Shown here: in pieces, positions 1-8,177 of the stretch
Numbering within the stretch: the stretch's first letter is position 1
How the letters are laid out: each line of letters begins with the position of its first letter
Assembly: GCA_022826725.1 (NCBI GenBank)
Contig: JAJDUF010000010.1
Span: forward strand, 310,001 to 374,000
Origin: Chloroflexota bacterium
GTDB taxonomy: Bacteria; Chloroflexota; UBA11872; UBA12225; JAJDUF01
Length of the DNA: 64,000 nt
Direction: 5' to 3'
Position numbers and translations under genes: made by a program
The notes under the pieces: generated by a model
What the model saw: the letters and a program-made list of their open reading frames with translations, nothing else
What the model was told of the DNA's origin: nothing
Databases searched by the model: none

Positions 1-29
1 GGACGTACAGACAGGAGGAGCGAAGAGAC

Positions 30-317
30 ATGCCACTATTTGACAAGGCAGAGAGAGTCAAGATCCGCAGTCCCCAGCAGCGTACCAACCGCATTGATCT
101 CACCCCCTATAAGAGCTTTCTCCAAAAGTACAAGGTGGGTGTAACCGTTGATTTGCCCCTCGAAAGTGGTGAGTCGACTCGTGCCATCAAGCGGCGCTTG
201 ACGCTCGCCTCGAAAGAGCTAGGTATGCGCCTGCGCTATCCCCAGCACCCGGTAAAGGACGTAATCCGGTTCAAGGTGATGCCTCCGGAGAAGCGTCGCG
301 TCCGGCGACGGAGCTGA
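30..317 (+). CDS. hypothetical protein, 95 aa, basic C-terminus
   Basis: ORF with AGGAGCGAAGAG Shine-Dalgarno-like sequence just upstream of ATG; no recognised family. Confidence 0.6.
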   Translation: MPLFDKAERVKIRSPQQRTNRIDLTPYKSFLQKYKVGVTVDLPLESGESTRAIKRRLTLASKELGMRLRYPQHPVKDVIRFKVMPPEKRRVRRRS

Positions 318-525
318 GTCCTCACGCTCCTCAGCAGTAGCGGGCACAGCCTCCCTCTCGCGGGGGACGGAAAGCAGCGCTAATGCTCCTTCTCGAGCCT
401 GATGAGCGCGTCGGGAAGAAGTATTGTGCTTTTTCCCAGTGCCCTGGTGAGGCTCCTCTCGCGAGGGCAAGGCGCTACTGGCACAAGCAGCCCTTGTCGG
501 CCCGGACATCGCAAGGAGGAGTGGT

Positions 526-978
526 ATGGACCTGACCAAGGCGTATCCGCGCAGCGGCCGGGAGAAGATCGCCGGTCTCATGATGATTGGCCGGTCGGTA
601 GACAAAGCGCGCGCTCACCTGGCCAGCACCCTCGGCGAGTACATCTACGACTGCCCGATGGATCGCCGGGTGTTCGACTTCCTCGGTACCAATGCCGAGG
701 AGGTTGCCGGCGCCGTGCGCCAAGCAGACGACGACGGGCAGATCGCGGCCTTTGTGCGGACAAAGCTGGGCGATAAAACCACGGAAGCCGTTGAAGCCTG
801 GAACGCAGCGTTTATGGCCATCGAGCCTGACCTCTCGCGGCCGGCCTATGCCGATGCGGTAGCGGCCGTGCAGCGGCGCGCGCCGCACCGCACGGACATC
901 ACCCATTGGGTAGACCTCATTGATGTCGAGGAGGGGCGCCCGATTCCCCCACCGCGCTCAACGGCCGCCGCCGGCTGA
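526..978 (+). CDS. DUF5069-like protein
   Basis: AAGGAGGAG RBS upstream of ATG; N-terminal pattern DLTKxYPRSxREKxxG...GRxxDKARAxLAxTLGEYIYDCPMD typical of DUF5069. Confidence 0.75.
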   Translation: MDLTKAYPRSGREKIAGLMMIGRSVDKARAHLASTLGEYIYDCPMDRRVFDFLGTNAEEVAGAVRQADDDGQIAAFVRTKLGDKTTEAVEAWNAAFMAIEPDLSRPAYADAVAAVQRRAPHRTDITHWVDLIDVEEGRPIPPPRSTAAAG

Positions 979-1043
979 CCACCAACTGTCCTCATCCCCG
1001 GCCGCCTCTCCACCAAGTAGAGAGGGGAAGTCCGCTAGAGCCA

Positions 1044-1115
1044 GTAGGGGCTGGCCTTGTGGTTACCCTCTCTAGCCCCCGGCCGATCCGGGGCGCCCAC
1101 AAGGCCAGCCTCTAC
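1044..1115. repeat. palindromic intergenic element, 19-nt arms (18/19 Watson-Crick plus one G:U)
   Basis: GTAGGGGCTGGCCTTGTGG ... CCACAAGGCCAGCCTCTAC. Confidence 0.7.
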
Positions 1116-1144
1116 GCGGCATCCTAAGCGCGAGGGAGACCCAC

Positions 1145-2566
1145 ATGAATATCATCCTGATTGTCTCGGATAGTCTGCGCGCCGACCATGTGGGCGTCTA
1201 CCAGGAGCTATGGCGCGGGCGAAACCCGAACGGAGGGCCGCCCGTCGCGCCGTACTTCCAGATGCACACTCCGCATCTCGACCGGCTCGCCGCCGAGGGG
1301 GTGCTCTTCGAGCGTGCTCACGCTGGCTCCTATGCAACGGTACCCAACCGCTATGAGCTACTGACCGGCCGCTTTGTGTGTACCTACACGCGCGGCTGGG
1401 AACCGTTGCCGGCCCACGAGATCGTGCTGGCGCAGGCGCTCGGCGACGCCGGCTACACATCCATGTTCATCCTCGATACGCCCAACCTGCTCCGCGACGG
1501 CTACCACTACGACCGCGGTTACACCGCCTGGCATTGGATCCGCGGGCAGGAGGGCGACCGCTACCGGACATCGCCTGTGCAGGTCGAGCTACCCTGCGCG
1601 CCGGAGAAGCTACGCATGAATCCGCGCTATTCCGACGGATCAGCCGTGGTGCAGTACCTCCGCAACGTAGCCGACCGGCGCGGTGAAGAGGATTACTTCG
1701 CGCCGCAGACCTTCGGCACGGCCATCCGCTGGCTCGAAGAAAATGCTAGCCGCGACCGTTTCTTCCTCCACATTGATACGTTCGATCCGCACGAGCCGTG
1801 GGACCCGCCGGCACGCTACGTGGACCTCTATGACCCCGGCTACACGGGTGAAGCAGTCATCTATCCGCGCTACGGCTCGACCGACGTGCTCTCCGACGCC
1901 GAGCTGCATCATTGCCGCGCGCTATACGCCGCCGAAGTGACGATGGTGGACCGCTGGGTCGGGAAGCTGCTGCAAGCGGTGGACGACCTTGGCCTACGGG
2001 AAAACACGGCCATTTTCTTCCTCGCCGACCACGGCTTCGTGCTGGGGGAGCACGGTTGGATCGGCAAGGGTACGTTCCCACTCTACGAGGTGCTCAATCA
2101 CGTCCCGCTGCTGATGCGTATTCCAAGTATTCCTGGGGGTCAGGTCCTCTCGGCGTATGCCCAGGCGGCCGACCTCATGCCGACGATGCTCGACCTTTGT
2201 GGCGTGGACGCCCCCGGCAGCCGGCACGGTCGGTCCTTGTTGCCGGTGCTACGCGGCGACGCCGAACACGTGCGCGAGGTGTGTATCTCGACGACCAGTC
2301 TCACCACTCGGGCCGAGGCGGGCAATGCCCAAGGTGGGCTACGCACGATGATTCAGCGGCCAAGGTGGGCCATGCTCTACGGACCGGAGGCCGCGCCGCG
2401 CCTCTTCGACACCACCAACGACCCACGCCAAGAGCACAACGTCTACGACAGCTACCCGGAGGTGGCACGCGAGCTACACGCCGCCTTCGTTGCGTTCCTC
2501 CACGAGGTGCAGGCGCCAGAGACGATCATCGAACCCATCGCCAGTGATAAGCGCTTTCGGAAGTAG
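1145..2566 (+). CDS. sulfatase / alkaline phosphatase superfamily hydrolase
   Basis: N-terminal NIILIVSDSLRADHVG, HIDTFDPHEPWDPP, ADHGFVLGEHGWIGKG motifs; active-site segment reads TVPNRYELLTGR. Confidence 0.85.
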   Translation: MNIILIVSDSLRADHVGVYQELWRGRNPNGGPPVAPYFQMHTPHLDRLAAEGVLFERAHAGSYATVPNRYELLTGRFVCTYTRGWEPLPAHEIVLAQALGDAGYTSMFILDTPNLLRDGYHYDRGYTAWHWIRGQEGDRYRTSPVQVELPCAPEKLRMNPRYSDGSAVVQYLRNVADRRGEEDYFAPQTFGTAIRWLEENASRDRFFLHIDTFDPHEPWDPPARYVDLYDPGYTGEAVIYPRYGSTDVLSDAELHHCRALYAAEVTMVDRWVGKLLQAVDDLGLRENTAIFFLADHGFVLGEHGWIGKGTFPLYEVLNHVPLLMRIPSIPGGQVLSAYAQAADLMPTMLDLCGVDAPGSRHGRSLLPVLRGDAEHVREVCISTTSLTTRAEAGNAQGGLRTMIQRPRWAMLYGPEAAPRLFDTTNDPRQEHNVYDSYPEVARELHAAFVAFLHEVQAPETIIEPIASDKRFRK

Positions 2567-2639
2567 TCCCAAGCGGGCCGACAGAGGTGGGGGCGCAACA
2601 TGTTGCGCTCCTACGCTAACCGGTCAGGACAGGGCCCAC

Positions 2640-3344
2640 CTAGTCATCGCCGTTGGCGAGGAAGAGGTTGCTGTAGAGCAGGCCACCGATGGTACCGCCG
2701 ATGATCGGGCCAACCCAGTAGACCCACCAGTTGTCCCAGAACATCGAGACGAGCGTGGGGCCAAAGTTGCGGGCCGGGTTGAGCGAGGCACCAGTCAGGG
2801 GGCCGGCGAGCAGGATGCAGGAGGCGACGGTTAGCCCGATGGCAATACCGCCCAGCTTCGGTCCCCGCCCGTCAATAGCCGTGCCGTAAACGGCCAGCAT
2901 GAGGAACAGGGTCATCCCCCCTTCGAGCAGTACCGCGCCCCAGATACCCATTTCCGGGCCGATGGACGGTGTACCCAAGTTGGTGGCGTTGGCGGCGTCG
3001 AGAACGGAACCACCCATGATGTTGTACGTCAGCAAAAGGAAGAGACCGGCAAGGGTAGCACCGATAAGCTGCGCCACGACGTAGGCTATCGCGTCGGTGA
3101 GACCGATCTTGCGGCCGACCAAGAGACCGATCGTTACTGCCGGGTTGAATACCCCTCCGGAAATGTGCCCAAAGACACTGACCATGGCGGCAAGCCCAAG
3201 CCCATGCGCCAGGGCCACCGCAATCAGGCCGGTAGCGCCTAAGTTGGCCTGGTCGGCCGCAACCATCGCCCCGGCTCCAATGGTCACGAACGCGAACGTG
3301 CCGATGACTTCCGCCAATGTGCCGCGCCAGTTTACCCTGCTCAT
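2640..3344 (-). CDS. MIP/aquaporin family channel
   Basis: NPA boxes GGVFNPAVTIG and GASLNPARNFGP in a six-helix hydrophobic protein. Confidence 0.93.
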   Translation of the reverse strand: MSRVNWRGTLAEVIGTFAFVTIGAGAMVAADQANLGATGLIAVALAHGLGLAAMVSVFGHISGGVFNPAVTIGLLVGRKIGLTDAIAYVVAQLIGATLAGLFLLLTYNIMGGSVLDAANATNLGTPSIGPEMGIWGAVLLEGGMTLFLMLAVYGTAIDGRGPKLGGIAIGLTVASCILLAGPLTGASLNPARNFGPTLVSMFWDNWWVYWVGPIIGGTIGGLLYSNLFLANGDD

Positions 3345-3476
3345 TGCTCCCTATATCCCCCAGGGACCCACCGTTGCTGATGCACTACCAGCAACACAGC
3401 CGAAACAAGGCACATGCCTGCTCGTTCCCACCCTAACAGCGGCTCTCCGGAGATTCAAGGCTGCGGCCACAAGACG

Positions 3477-4091
3477 ATGAGCAAAGCGATCACCGCCAAG
3501 GACTACCCCTATCTCGCTCAGGCAAGACAGGGAGATTCGCAGCGCTGGCAGTTCGAGCTACGGGCTGCGCCACCGCCCGCGGAGCTGATCAGCAATGTCT
3601 ACGCCGTCTCGTTCATTGGGGCACGATGTCTGCTCATCCGCATGATGCACCGCCAACGGCAGGTGTGGGACCTTACGGGCGGGACGCTGGAGCCGGGTGA
3701 GACCTACCTGGACGCGATCCGCCGCGAACTGATGGAAGAAGCCGGTGCCCGGCTCTTGACTTTCGAGCCATTTGGCGCCTGGCACTGCTGGTCCTCCGCG
3801 CCAGCGCCGTATCGTCCCCACCTCCCGCACCCGGAATCCTACCGGGTCGTCGGCTACGGTGAGGTGGAGCTGGTTGGCTCCCCGACCAATCCCCCCGACG
3901 GTGAGCAGGTCATCGAGGTGGCGTGTGTGCCGGTGGAGGAAGCGGTGCAGCGACTACGCACCAGCTGGCCCGACCGGCCCGAGCTTGCCGAGTTGTACCG
4001 GTTGGCCGCGGCCCTGCGAGCCGGCCGGCCTGATCGCTCGGTCGGTGCCGGCGCTCACACTCGTCACTCGGCGGGGGCCAAGGGTGGATAG
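3477..4091 (+). CDS. NUDIX hydrolase
   Basis: Nudix box GGTLEPGETYLDAIRRELMEEAGA; internal ATG at 3477 taken as start (ORF opens at 3414). Confidence 0.85.
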   Translation: MSKAITAKDYPYLAQARQGDSQRWQFELRAAPPPAELISNVYAVSFIGARCLLIRMMHRQRQVWDLTGGTLEPGETYLDAIRRELMEEAGARLLTFEPFGAWHCWSSAPAPYRPHLPHPESYRVVGYGEVELVGSPTNPPDGEQVIEVACVPVEEAVQRLRTSWPDRPELAELYRLAAALRAGRPDRSVGAGAHTRHSAGAKGG

Positions 4092-5614
4092 ATGGGTATC
4101 GGCCCTCCGGCTCCCGACATCGCGGCCACAGTGTTGCCGATCCATCGCACGCGATAGGGCCGCTCGTAGCCGAGGGCGCGCTCTTGGGTGACGAACTTCG
4201 GCTGCGCGAACGTCACCTCGACCCGACTACCCGCTGCCAGGCTCCCCACCGTCAGATAGTCGTCCGCCAGCGTGACGCCGGCAGCGTATCCGTTGACCGT
4301 CACGGCAAGCGACTGTCGCTCGCACCACGGCGGAATGCGGACGTGCAACTCTAGGGCACGTTTGGTCTCGACCGCTACGCTGCCGGCTTCCGGGAGCCGG
4401 CTGATAATCCGCGCCGCGGCGTGCTCGCGCGAGAGCAACAAGTTGACGCGCAGCCGCCGATCATCCTGAAGGGTCACGATGTGACGCCACGCCGCCGCGA
4501 TGCCTTGGAGCGCGGCACCGGTCAGATCGGAGTTGTACGAATGGAAGCCGTTCGGCTCACCGAAACAGAACGCTCCCTGAGCATGGCTCCGGAGGCCCTC
4601 GTAGGCGCGCTGCGCGGTGTTCGCCCGGCCCGTGTTCTCCACCACCCAGGAGAGGTCGTCTAGCTGGGAGGCGAGCAGGTGGTTGCGTAGCATCCGCTCG
4701 GCATCCTCGTAGTAGGAAGAGTAGCCGGCGCTCCCCAGCAGGCAGGCCGCCTCGATCATATCCGCGGTGCAGTTGGCTTCTCCCCGCCCATAGGTGGCTG
4801 TCGCGCTCTCCTTAACCCAGCCGGTCCGGGTGCAGTAGGGCAAGAGGCCAACGTCAAAGATCGCACGTGTACGCTCGACTAGCTCACGTTGGCCCGTCAC
4901 CAGCCCTAGCTCCACGAGCGAGGCCACGGTCCCGGTGATCGAGTGGATATGTACTCCCGCGGCGGCGGTCAAGGCTCCATGGTCATCGAAGCTGACCGCC
5001 AGCACGTGCCGGGCAAACCGCTCCGCCAGTTCATGACCAAGCGGGTCATCGAAGGTGCGGGTGTAGGCCAGCAGCGCACTGATCGCCCGGCCGGCGGTCG
5101 AGGGAGGCTTGTGATCCGGCTCCTGCCAGCCTTCGGGTCCCAACCTCCGTCCCGGATAGGTGCCCAGCACCCGGGTTGCCTGCTCCATCGCCGTGACCAG
5201 CGCCTGTGCATATCGTTTGGCGCGCGGGTCGTGGTCGCAGCGCCAGAGCGCAAGCAGACCGAGCAGCACCTCGCGCTGATGGTGCATGTACGCGAGTGGT
5301 GGATCGCCCACGTCGTCCCAGCCAAAGCCGTCACCGTGGTCGCAGCTTGCGAACAGCTGCGACCGAAGGCCGTTCAATAGCTCCGGGTCGTCGGGCAGGT
5401 CGGTGATTTCGGCGCATACGTCCAGCGCGTGCAGAAACCGGCCGACCGTATGCGGTGTGTCTGCGCCTTCGTGTTGCGCCCAGACGGGCGGCTCCTTGAG
5501 GTTGAAGCGGAAGTACGGTCGGCAGTCGCGCTGGCGATCCACGCTCGCGCAGATATGCGCGAGGCCGCGGCGGACGTTCTGCCGCAAGTCAACTGGCTGT
5601 AGCGGGTCCTTCAT
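4064..5614 (-). CDS. GH127/beta-L-arabinofuranosidase-like alpha/alpha-barrel protein
   Basis: Overall architecture and C-terminal segment LELHVRIPPWCERQSLAVTVNGYAAG resembling GH127-type proteins. Confidence 0.6.
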   Translation of the reverse strand: MKDPLQPVDLRQNVRRGLAHICASVDRQRDCRPYFRFNLKEPPVWAQHEGADTPHTVGRFLHALDVCAEITDLPDDPELLNGLRSQLFASCDHGDGFGWDDVGDPPLAYMHHQREVLLGLLALWRCDHDPRAKRYAQALVTAMEQATRVLGTYPGRRLGPEGWQEPDHKPPSTAGRAISALLAYTRTFDDPLGHELAERFARHVLAVSFDDHGALTAAAGVHIHSITGTVASLVELGLVTGQRELVERTRAIFDVGLLPYCTRTGWVKESATATYGRGEANCTADMIEAACLLGSAGYSSYYEDAERMLRNHLLASQLDDLSWVVENTGRANTAQRAYEGLRSHAQGAFCFGEPNGFHSYNSDLTGAALQGIAAAWRHIVTLQDDRRLRVNLLLSREHAAARIISRLPEAGSVAVETKRALELHVRIPPWCERQSLAVTVNGYAAGVTLADDYLTVGSLAAGSRVEVTFAQPKFVTQERALGYERPYRVRWIGNTVAAMSGAGGPIPIYPPLAPAE

Positions 5615-5652
5615 CGGTCAGCGGCTCCTTCATCCCGCGCCCGCCGCAGACG

Positions 5653-6231
5653 CTAGTACACGGCGAGGTAGTCGCGGACCTTGCCGGCGGCCTGCACTGC
5701 CTTGTCGTGGTCCAAGTCCCCTTGCAGCAGCGCGATACGAGCACGAACACTCAGATTCTCCGTGTCCACCTTGTCCAGACGGTCAGTGGCTTGCCGGACC
5801 AGGCGTTGAGCATCGGCCAACGCCGCCGCCGTTTCTGCCGGCAGATCGCCTTCCGGGTAGCGGGGCAGTAATAGCATATGGACGTGATACGGAGGACTAC
5901 CATCCACCATCATCATAAGCCAGACTCGCTCTGCACCCAGCGCCGCGACGAGTGCCTGCGATACCGTCTGCAAGGTGGGGCCGAGCGAGCCGGCTTCGTC
6001 GGGCGTCAGCTCCCACAGCGCCTCCCGATGCACCTTGGTTTTGACCACCATCGTACCAGTCACCCATGGGCTACCGACGTGCTCAACCAGCCAGTGCTCG
6101 TTCTCGTAGACCCGGCCGCCCGGCGCACGTCGCTCCCCGCTGGTGTAGGCGCAGGATTCGCAACCGGGTACCGGCGCTGCGACGCTCGTCATCTCCATAC
6201 CGTTCTTACAACAGGGCGGGGGCAGCCGCAC
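5653..6231 (-). CDS. HIT family protein
   Basis: Histidine-triad-like YHVHMLLLPRY; compact N-terminal CESCAY. Confidence 0.7.
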   Translation of the reverse strand: MRLPPPCCKNGMEMTSVAAPVPGCESCAYTSGERRAPGGRVYENEHWLVEHVGSPWVTGTMVVKTKVHREALWELTPDEAGSLGPTLQTVSQALVAALGAERVWLMMMVDGSPPYHVHMLLLPRYPEGDLPAETAAALADAQRLVRQATDRLDKVDTENLSVRARIALLQGDLDHDKAVQAAGKVRDYLAVY

Positions 6232-6336
6232 ACGGCGGCCGCCCCCGCAAGGTCGCTTGCGTGACCTCCCGGCCCCTTTGCCAGTTATCCGCTACAACGA
6301 CCGGACTGCCTCGGAGGTAGACAGGCGTGGCTGCTC

Positions 6337-6690
6337 CTAGCCCTTGACCAACCCGATACGATTGCCCTCGGGATCGGCGAAGAATGCCAATTCGACCATC
6401 CCCAGGTCGGCGGGTGGCATGAGCGTCCGGCCACCCAAGCGCTCTGCCTTGTCCAGCGAGTCCTGCAAATCATCCACCTGCACAAAGAATGTGACCCCGG
6501 CCCCTTCAGGATTCTCACCTACACCGCCGGCAATGCCTTCCTCGGACTGCGTATCTACGAGGCCGTAGTTCATTGGATTATCCGCGGTGATCTTCCACTC
6601 GAAGAGGTCGCCGTAGAACTGCTGGAGCCTGTCACCATCCTTGCCCAAGACTTCGAAGTGTACGACCGGTTTGCCCATCATGTTCTCCAT
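6337..6690 (-). CDS. VOC (glyoxalase/bleomycin resistance) family protein
   Basis: VVHFEVLGKDGDRLQQFYGDLFEWKI ... ELAFFADPEGNRIGLVKG. Confidence 0.9.
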   Translation of the reverse strand: MENMMGKPVVHFEVLGKDGDRLQQFYGDLFEWKITADNPMNYGLVDTQSEEGIAGGVGENPEGAGVTFFVQVDDLQDSLDKAERLGGRTLMPPADLGMVELAFFADPEGNRIGLVKG

Positions 6691-6825
6691 TGCTGTGATA
6701 TGGCCGTGCCATACGACCTTATGTTCTAACGGCAGACACCTGGCGGCGCCTCGCCAGCAACCTCCCTATCCGACTACCGGGGCACTCGGTTGCCGGCGGT
6801 AGCACCTGCTATACTGATTGGGTGC

Positions 6826-6901
6826 GGCAGGGTAGCTCAAACGGCAGAGCAGCGGACTCATAAGCCGCCGGTTGTGGGTTCAAGTCCCACCCCTGCCACC
6901 A
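6826..6901 (+). tRNA. tRNA with CAU anticodon (Met, or Ile2 after lysidine), CCA encoded
   Basis: Acceptor GGCAGGG/CCCTGCC, D arm GCTC..GAGC, anticodon loop CTCATAA, T arm GTGGGTTCAAGTCCCAC, 3' ACCA; TATACT -10-like box at 6810-6815. Confidence 0.95.
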
Positions 6902-7004
6902 ACCTCACCCCCGGCTTTGCCACCTTCGGCCGGGCCTCCGCCGGGGCGGCATATCCAAGTTCCCACTACCGGGCTACCCCTTAGCCAAAGCGGGGAGGCG
7001 TTGT

Positions 7005-7439
7005 ATGCACCTATTCCATCGTCTACTCGGACTCTACGTCGTGGGGGTGGCGGCCTTGGTTGCCGCGAGTCTCTTGGCTACGCTGGTCTGGTCCGACGGC
7101 GCCGGCAGCTCGCTCTGGGTACCCGTAGATTGGCTGCAAGCGGCCGCCATCATCGTCGTGCTGGCTGTTAACACCCTCCGCAAGCGCGCACTGGACGCGA
7201 ACGGGTCCGATAACTCCGTCACTCGGAACTACTTGGAAGTCAACCTGCTCTTCTACATCTCCCTCGTCGTGACCGTCTGGTACTTCTGGGCCTGGCTATT
7301 CGTCGCCTTCTTCCCGGACAACGAGCCGGCCGGCGCCGCCCGCGACGCGCACACGTTGCTGTGGCCGTTCATCAACGCGCTGGACATCCCACTCCTGGGT
7401 GCCACCGGCTACCACCTCTGGCGCAAAGCCGCCGCCTGA
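7005..7439 (+). CDS. small multi-pass membrane protein (copy 1 of tandem pair)
   Basis: GGGGAGG RBS; very similar to the downstream ORF at 7594. Confidence 0.8.
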   Translation: MHLFHRLLGLYVVGVAALVAASLLATLVWSDGAGSSLWVPVDWLQAAAIIVVLAVNTLRKRALDANGSDNSVTRNYLEVNLLFYISLVVTVWYFWAWLFVAFFPDNEPAGAARDAHTLLWPFINALDIPLLGATGYHLWRKAAA

Positions 7440-7470
7440 GCCGGGGCCGCCCAGTCAGTAGCCGAGGTGG

Positions 7471-7512
7471 CACCTGCTATACTGGCGCCACACGGCAGGG
7501 TAGCCCACCCCC
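7471..7512 (+). pseudogene. tRNA remnant: promoter and 5' end of the CAU tRNA fused to the tRNA 3' flank
   Basis: CACCTGCTATACTG..CACGGCAGGGTAGCCCACCCCCGG compared with CACCTGCTATACTG..TGCGGCAGGGTAGCTCA.../...CTCACCCCCGG upstream. Confidence 0.75.
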
Positions 7513-7593
7513 GGATTGGTCGCGTCCGCCGGGGCCGGGTGTTCAGAATCCCGCTGCCGGGCTGCCCCTACAGGCACAGCGAGGAGGTGCCGG

Positions 7594-8028
7594 ATGTCCA
7601 TACTCCACCGTCTGCTCGGAATCTACGTTGTCGGGGTAGCCGCCGTGGTCGCCGTGAGCCTGCTGGCCACGCTGATCTGGTCCAACGGCGCCGGTAGTCC
7701 GATCTGGCCGACCGTGAACTGGCTACAGGCGGTTGCCATCATCATCGTGCTGATCGTGAACGTCCTTCGCAAGCGCGCGCTGGACGCGAACGGGTCCGAC
7801 GGCTCCATCACCCGCGACTACCTGGAAGTCAACCTGCTCTTCTACGTTTCCATCGTCGTGACTGTCTGGTTCTTCTGGAACTGGCTGTTCTTCGGCTTCT
7901 TCCCGGACAACGAGCCGGCCGGCGCCGCGAGTGACACGCACACGCTGCTGTGGCCGTTCATCAACGCGCTGGACATTCCGCTCCTCGGTGCCACCGGCTA
8001 CCACCTCTGGCGCAAAGCCGCCGCCTGA
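7594..8028 (+). CDS. small multi-pass membrane protein (copy 2 of tandem pair)
   Basis: Near-identical layout to 7005..7439, shared DNEPAGAA..HTLLWPFINALDIPLLGATGYHLWRKAAA; ATG at 7594 preceded by GAGGAGG. Confidence 0.85.
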   Translation: MSILHRLLGIYVVGVAAVVAVSLLATLIWSNGAGSPIWPTVNWLQAVAIIIVLIVNVLRKRALDANGSDGSITRDYLEVNLLFYVSIVVTVWFFWNWLFFGFFPDNEPAGAASDTHTLLWPFINALDIPLLGATGYHLWRKAAA

Positions 8029-8177
8029 GCCGGCGCTGCGACCTACCCCCTCCCCGAAGGATAGGTCCCAACGGTCGCCGTGCTGCCTGCCCTGGGAAGA
8101 ATGGAAAGAAGCGCCCGCCGGCCGCGCACGGACCTCCCTCCGGGGGCAGGGAAAGAGCCTCGGGGGGAGATCCAGCA

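Noticed and set aside
399-418. Possible hammerhead core CTGATGAG...GGAAG
   Set aside because: The second conserved block is GAAG rather than GAAA, no stem II is evident between them and no cleavage-site stem could be drawn.
3372-3395. GTTGCTG...CAGCAAC hairpin upstream of the aquaporin
   Set aside because: Short stem with no conserved riboswitch or T-box features; not distinguishable from chance.
2490-3480. Plus-strand ORFs 2490..2834, 2899..3084, 3097..3480
   Set aside because: Antisense to the aquaporin gene or out of frame with clear genes.
6790-6984. 64-aa ORF over the tRNA (..GCGRVAQTAEQRTHKPPVVGSSPTPATN..)
   Set aside because: Classic spurious translation of a tRNA gene; the cloverleaf explains the sequence.
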